Assembly (NCBI GenBank): GCA_900617975.1
Contig: UZAE01015003.1
Coordinates: forward strand, 1-10,645
Source: Rodentolepis nana
Lineage: Eukaryota; Platyhelminthes; Cestoda; Cyclophyllidea; Hymenolepididae
DNA length: 10,645 nt
Direction of reading: 5' to 3'
A program made the position numbers and the translations under genes. Of the stretch, positions 7,882-10,645 are shown one piece after another. The notes beneath the pieces are model-generated. The model ran no database searches. It was not told the origin of the DNA and was given only the letters and a program-made list of their open reading frames with translations. Positions within the stretch are counted from its first letter, which is position 1. Each line of letters begins with the position of its first letter.

Positions 7882-8042
7882 AATACCAATGAAGGCTTTG
7901 GTTTAACTAGGCCGCCACGGTTAAAATAGTCGAAACACCTCTTTATTGTCCTAAAAGTTCGAAACCCAATCTCAAGAGAATTTGAGCGAAAACCGTATGG
8001 GCCCCATGTTCCAGCGTCACAATGATCGACATGGACTTTCAT
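7875..8042 (-). CDS. Doubtful 55-residue frame overlapping the end of the 131-residue frame
   Basis: An ATG at 8042 overlaps the TGA of the upstream frame (ATGA), and the frame runs to TAA at 7875. The product begins MKVHVDHCDAGTWGPYGF and continues with GFRTFRTIKRCFDYFNRGG. Composition is mixed and protein-like rather than low-complexity. No domain is recognised. A one-base shift would fuse it to the preceding frame, so the pair could be one decayed coding region, or an exon with an unseen junction. It may also belong to a dispersed repeat that happens to stay open. The poly(A)-like AATAAA at 7942-7947 (minus strand) lies within it, which argues against it being expressed from the same transcript as the upstream frame. 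Confidence 0.25.
   Translation of the reverse strand: MKVHVDHCDAGTWGPYGFRSNSLEIGFRTFRTIKRCFDYFNRGGLVKPKPSLVFG
7942..7947 (-). terminator. Candidate poly(A) signal for the 131-residue frame
   Basis: AATAAA on the minus strand lies 91 bp beyond the TGA at 8039-8041, a typical distance. It could end a transcript carrying the upstream frame only. Confidence 0.25.
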
Positions 8043-8434
8043 TGGCCGTTTTGTAGTCTTAAAGTATTATGAAAGACAAGAGTGACGGAAATGAGAAAAC
8101 CCACAACTCCTTCTCTCAGCAACAAAATCATATCCGATGAAATGCTTTTCAAACTATCTTTTGGAAAATTATTTTCACATATTCGTTTTCGAAGTGAAAC
8201 TACTCTATTTCGTTTGTTTTTCATATTCTTTTTGATTCGTGTTGCTTCTCTGTTCTCTTTAAACCTATTGATAGCCCATTTCAACAATAACCCCTCTGAC
8301 ATGGCAAGGACTGTTGTCGTGAGTAAGTAGTTAAGGACGTAAGATTTCGAAAGGAATATCTTTGAAGCCCCTTTACTAGGGATTGGTACTTCTTTAGATT
8401 GACATTTTAGTACATAAGTTAAATGTACAGACAT
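8039..8434 (-). CDS. Uncertain 131-residue protein or exon, faintly Mpv17-like
   Basis: The first ATG is at 8434, giving 131 residues to the TGA at 8039. The frame is open 20 codons further back to 8494, but with no ATG (only a GTG), so that part could belong to an upstream exon. Residues 26-54 (IFLSKSYVLNYLLTTTVLAM, then SEGLLLKWA) form one hydrophobic segment. Residues 57-87 are strongly basic (KKNMKNKRNRVVSLRKR). A second hydrophobic segment lies at 102-121. The layout and the F-[GR]-x-LL-x-TxT...EG...W pattern faintly recall the N-terminal half of Mpv17/PMP22-family inner-membrane proteins, but the hallmark G-P-x-x-H-x-W-Y motif is not present and the C-terminal half is missing. It may be a decayed or partial gene, or a chance frame. 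Confidence 0.3.
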   Translation of the reverse strand: MSVHLTYVLKCQSKEVPIPSKGASKIFLSKSYVLNYLLTTTVLAMSEGLLLKWAINRFKENREATRIKKNMKNKRNRVVSLRKRICENNFPKDSLKSISSDMILLLREGVVGFLISVTLVFHNTLRLQNGQ

Positions 8435-9483
8435 AATGAGCTTGGTTGAAACCTTACGCGCACTCAGACGAACTCTAAGAGGTGGCGCTGCCACTTATTG
8501 TGTAGGAAGCAAGTACGGTGGTGAGTGCAAAGACCACACAGCCAAGCATCAATCGATTGTGGGTTCATTGTTTAAGACAACGTTAATTATACTTTAATGA
8601 TGAAGTTCCATGCCGGGGACTCACAACCACAATATATACTATTCACACCATACACTCTATTTTCTCGATATTGTTGAGATAGCTTAGCTAATTTTGGGAG
8701 TTACCCCATGCCTGAGGTCCAGTTAAAGCTACAAGCTATACCATAATTTCTATTGAGCCCTAATATTTATTTAGATTTAAACAAAAATAGACATTTTGTT
8801 ATTTAACCTAAACATCTAAAAAGTGAAATTAAAACTATAAAAGTCCCAGGGTTCATTCTCACTCACTCTTGGGAAAAAATATGCAGTGTTTATGAAAAGC
8901 ATTTAGATTTTTACTCAGCTTTAGTTCTCACTTTGAAATGCTAGCATATGTTTAAGTATTTTCATATTTAAATTAATTTATCAAAAGTCTATTTAGCATT
9001 TTATCCTTTTAACAGAATATGACTACTTGAATTAAATTTGAAGTAGCAATCTCCTAGATTCTTGGAGTGCATCATCTTATACGCAGGAAATTTTATAGTA
9101 GAGAAAACTTAAAATTCTGCGCAAAATGATTAGTTGGGTACAAGCAGTTCCATCTTTCTCATCAAGGTTTAAGTCACGTTTTTACACGTTCAGCCAAGCC
9201 TAATGTGATATCACAACTTTCCGAAAGATCGGATGGTGATTAGATAGTGTTAACAGACTAATATGTGATAGCTGGCGGAATTGATATGATAAAAACATCG
9301 AGTTTTTTGTATGAGGCTCGAGTACCGTAAAATCAACTTGAAGCGTGTTTTTTGAAGATAGACATACGAAGGCAAATTGGGTTCATCTGACCAACATAAT
9401 AAACCTTATTTTCATATTAAAATCTCCAAGAGTGCTCAGCTCTAAAAATAGTGATGTTCTTACTTTCTTTGTATATCTAACTA
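8435..9483. other. Long intergenic stretch, no gene seen
   Basis: AT-rich sequence with frequent stops. A small hairpin (GTGGC, GCT, GCCAC) lies at 8482-8494. A stretch at about 8645-8708 resembles 3478-3540 and may be an old dispersed repeat. No RNA gene or exon could be supported. Confidence 0.5.
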
Positions 9484-9625
9484 GGGGTTTGCGATAGACT
9501 TACCTCCACGTGATGTACCCTGGGCAACATATACTCATACGGCAAATAAGTCTATGAACCGGAAGTTGGCTTCAAACTACCATGACCCGACACTATGTCA
9601 TATTGCACTACTTCCAAAATAATCT
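9484..9625 (+). mobile_element. SINE-like element, copy 6, 3'-truncated
   Basis: This plus-strand copy runs from the head (GGGGTTTGCGATAGACTTAC) through CCATGACCCGACACTATGTC to CACTACTTCCAAAATAATC, then stops. The middle, 3' end and tail are absent. A few bases are deleted around 9561-9570 relative to other copies. Its CCCGACACTATGTCATATT segment matches the extra segment in copy 1 closely, so the two share a subfamily. Confidence 0.8.
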
Positions 9626-9639
9626 CTCAAACTAGGCTA

Positions 9640-9774
9640 GGTGTGCGATAGACTTACCTCCACGCGGTGCACCCTGGGCAACGTATACTCATACGGCAAA
9701 AAAGTCTATTAACCGGCATTTGACTTCTGACTTCAAAATACCATGGCCCGACTGCTTGTCATATTCGATCCCTT
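9640..9774 (+). mobile_element. SINE-like element, copy 7, 3'-truncated at an undetermined base
   Basis: This plus-strand copy has a canonical head (GGTGTGCGATAGACTTACCT) and stops at GATCCCTT just before the N at 9775. Positions 9674-9774 are the perfect reverse complement of 10056-10156 in copy 9, whereas the two heads differ at many positions. The break at the N makes an assembly or rearrangement junction likely. Confidence 0.8.
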
Positions 9775-9775
9775 N
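9775..9775. other. Undetermined base (N) at an inversion junction
   Basis: This is the single N of the window. Left of it the family runs on the plus strand, right of it on the minus strand, and the intervening part of the element is missing. Confidence 0.95.
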
Positions 9776-9865
9776 TTCGAGAGGGGGGACAGAAGAGTGG
9801 TTCACAAATGGAAAAGAGGCAAGCAGACACAAAGGTAGGGAAGGGTAAAGTGAGTATTTTGGAAG
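9776..9865 (-). mobile_element. SINE-like element, copy 8, middle fragment
   Basis: This minus-strand fragment (TCGAGAGGGGGGACAGAAGAG in part, then AGGCAAGCAGACACAAAGG and GTGAGTATTTTGGAAG) matches the middle of the family only. It has neither head nor tail and is followed directly by the tail of copy 9. Confidence 0.75.
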
Positions 9866-10192
9866 TTTATATTTATTTCAAATGACAGGCGTTTTGATAG
9901 TTATCATTAACCATTTAGCTGACGTCGGGCTTCACAGAGGGAAGGTTCATCAAAGTAGCAGAAAGTCGAGGGGCGGGGAACAGAAGAGCGATTCACAGAT
10001 GCAAAAGAGGCAGACAGACACAAAGGTAGGGAAAATGGTAAAATGAATACTGTGGAAGGGATCGAATATGACAAGCAGTCGGGCCATGGTATTTTGAAGT
10101 CAGAAGTCAAATGCCGGTTAATAGACTTTTTTGCCGTATGAGTATACGTTGCCCAGAGTGCATTGCGTGGATTAAAGCCTGTCGCACACCCC
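9866..10192 (-). mobile_element. SINE-like element, copy 9
   Basis: This is a complete minus-strand copy of about 327 bp. The tail (TTTATATTTATTTCAAATGA) is at the left and the head ends CGCACACCCC at 10192. The 3' end is typical (GACAGGCGTTTTGATAGTTA, complement sense). The head is more diverged than in other copies (ATTAAAGCCTGTCGC in place of GGTAAGTCTATCGC). A 110-codon open frame across it (9907-10239) is a by-product of the repeat. No convincing target-site duplication was seen. Confidence 0.85.
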
Positions 10193-10509
10193 TCATATTT
10201 TAAAACATGATTAAGTTTGTAGATATACTTGCCTGCCACTATTGAGTCATTGAGACTAACATGACCTTTTAAGGTTCATGTTTAAAATAGGTAAGAGAAT
10301 GGGGTGGGTTCATCAGCAAAATGTGTGTCGTTCAGTCATAGGCAATGTTGGGAATTCGCAACAAAAAAATAGCCTTTCAAAGGGCTAATTTATCTCAACA
10401 GTCACTAAACCATTTTCTTCCCCTCCCCCTCCCCACCCCCAAAAAAATCTCCCTCAATTAAATCATTTTTAATTCATTGTGACTTTCAGGAGAGTATATT
10501 TTTCAACAC
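10193..10509. other. Spacer between copies 9 and 10
   Basis: AT-rich sequence with a C-rich and A-rich low-complexity stretch at about 10421-10447 (CCCCTCCCCCTCCCCACCCC, then A7). No gene seen. It separates two copies lying head to head. Confidence 0.5.
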
Positions 10510-10645
10510 GGGGTGTGCGATAGACTTACCTCCACGTTGTGCACCCTGAGCAACGTATACTCATACAGCAAAAAAGTCTATTAACTGGCAGTTGACTTCT
10601 GACTTCAAACTACCCTCACCCCAATGTATGGCATATTCGACTACT
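10510..10645 (+). mobile_element. SINE-like element, copy 10, cut by the window end
   Basis: This plus-strand copy opens with GGGGTGTGCGATAGACTTAC and keeps the family order through GTATACTCATACAGC, GTTGACTTCTGACTTC and CATATTCGACTACT. It is close to consensus and runs off the end of the window, so its 3' end cannot be judged. Confidence 0.85.

Noticed and set aside
8082..8330. 82-codon plus-strand frame
   Set aside because: It is antisense to the 131-residue minus-strand frame and its Phe-rich product looks like the complement of a Lys-rich coding strand.
9907..10239. 110-codon frame across copy 9, read on the minus strand
   Set aside because: It follows the repeat sequence and starts in the flank; no conserved frame exists across copies.
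1..10645. CRISPR array or prokaryotic defence system
   Set aside because: The repeats are long, dispersed in both orientations and flanked by target-site duplications; no cas-like or other prokaryotic genes are present.

Overview
This is a eukaryotic, AT-rich, intergenic-looking window dominated by short interspersed repeats, with very little coding sequence. There is no bacterial operon structure, no ribosome binding sites and no rRNA or tRNA gene. The gene density, the AT bias, the A/T-rich repeat tails and the one convincing protein (a small claudin-like four-transmembrane protein) suggest a flatworm, most likely a trematode of the schistosome type. That assignment is inference, since no diagnostic marker gene is present.

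Layout. Positions 1-350 hold a small array built from the 3' end of a repeat family. Positions 475-2134 hold three longer copies of the family in alternating orientation, plus two stray copies of its 5' head. A GC-richer island of unknown nature lies at about 2219-2486. Positions 2487-3749 are mostly AT-rich with no supported gene, apart from a G-rich tract and a weak dispersed-repeat match. A fourth copy lies at 3750-4088. Positions 4089-7269 are free of the family and contain the only confident gene, the tetraspan protein on the minus strand (4889-5332). The same block holds a possible 44-residue small gene or terminal exon on the plus strand (6173-6307), with a poly(A) signal just after it. 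A well-preserved copy with target-site duplications occupies 7280-7607. Two overlapping minus-strand reading frames (7875-8434) form a second, doubtful coding locus. After another quiet stretch, positions 9484-10645 are a dense cluster of five full or partial copies, including a perfect 101-bp inverted repeat next to an undetermined base.

The main biological content is therefore a SINE-like family of about 330 bp. It has a fixed GAGGGGTGTGCGATAG-type head, a pyrimidine-rich middle (plus-sense), a conserved GCCTGCCATTTGA 3' end and an AAATAAATA-type tail. Two copies have perfect flanking duplications of 13 and 10 bp, which indicates target-primed retroposition. The copies differ in internal duplications, truncations and head-only or tail-only fragments, so the window records both insertion and later rearrangement. 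The genes show no sign of working together. The tetraspan gene is single-exon as far as can be seen and sits in the repeat-free block.
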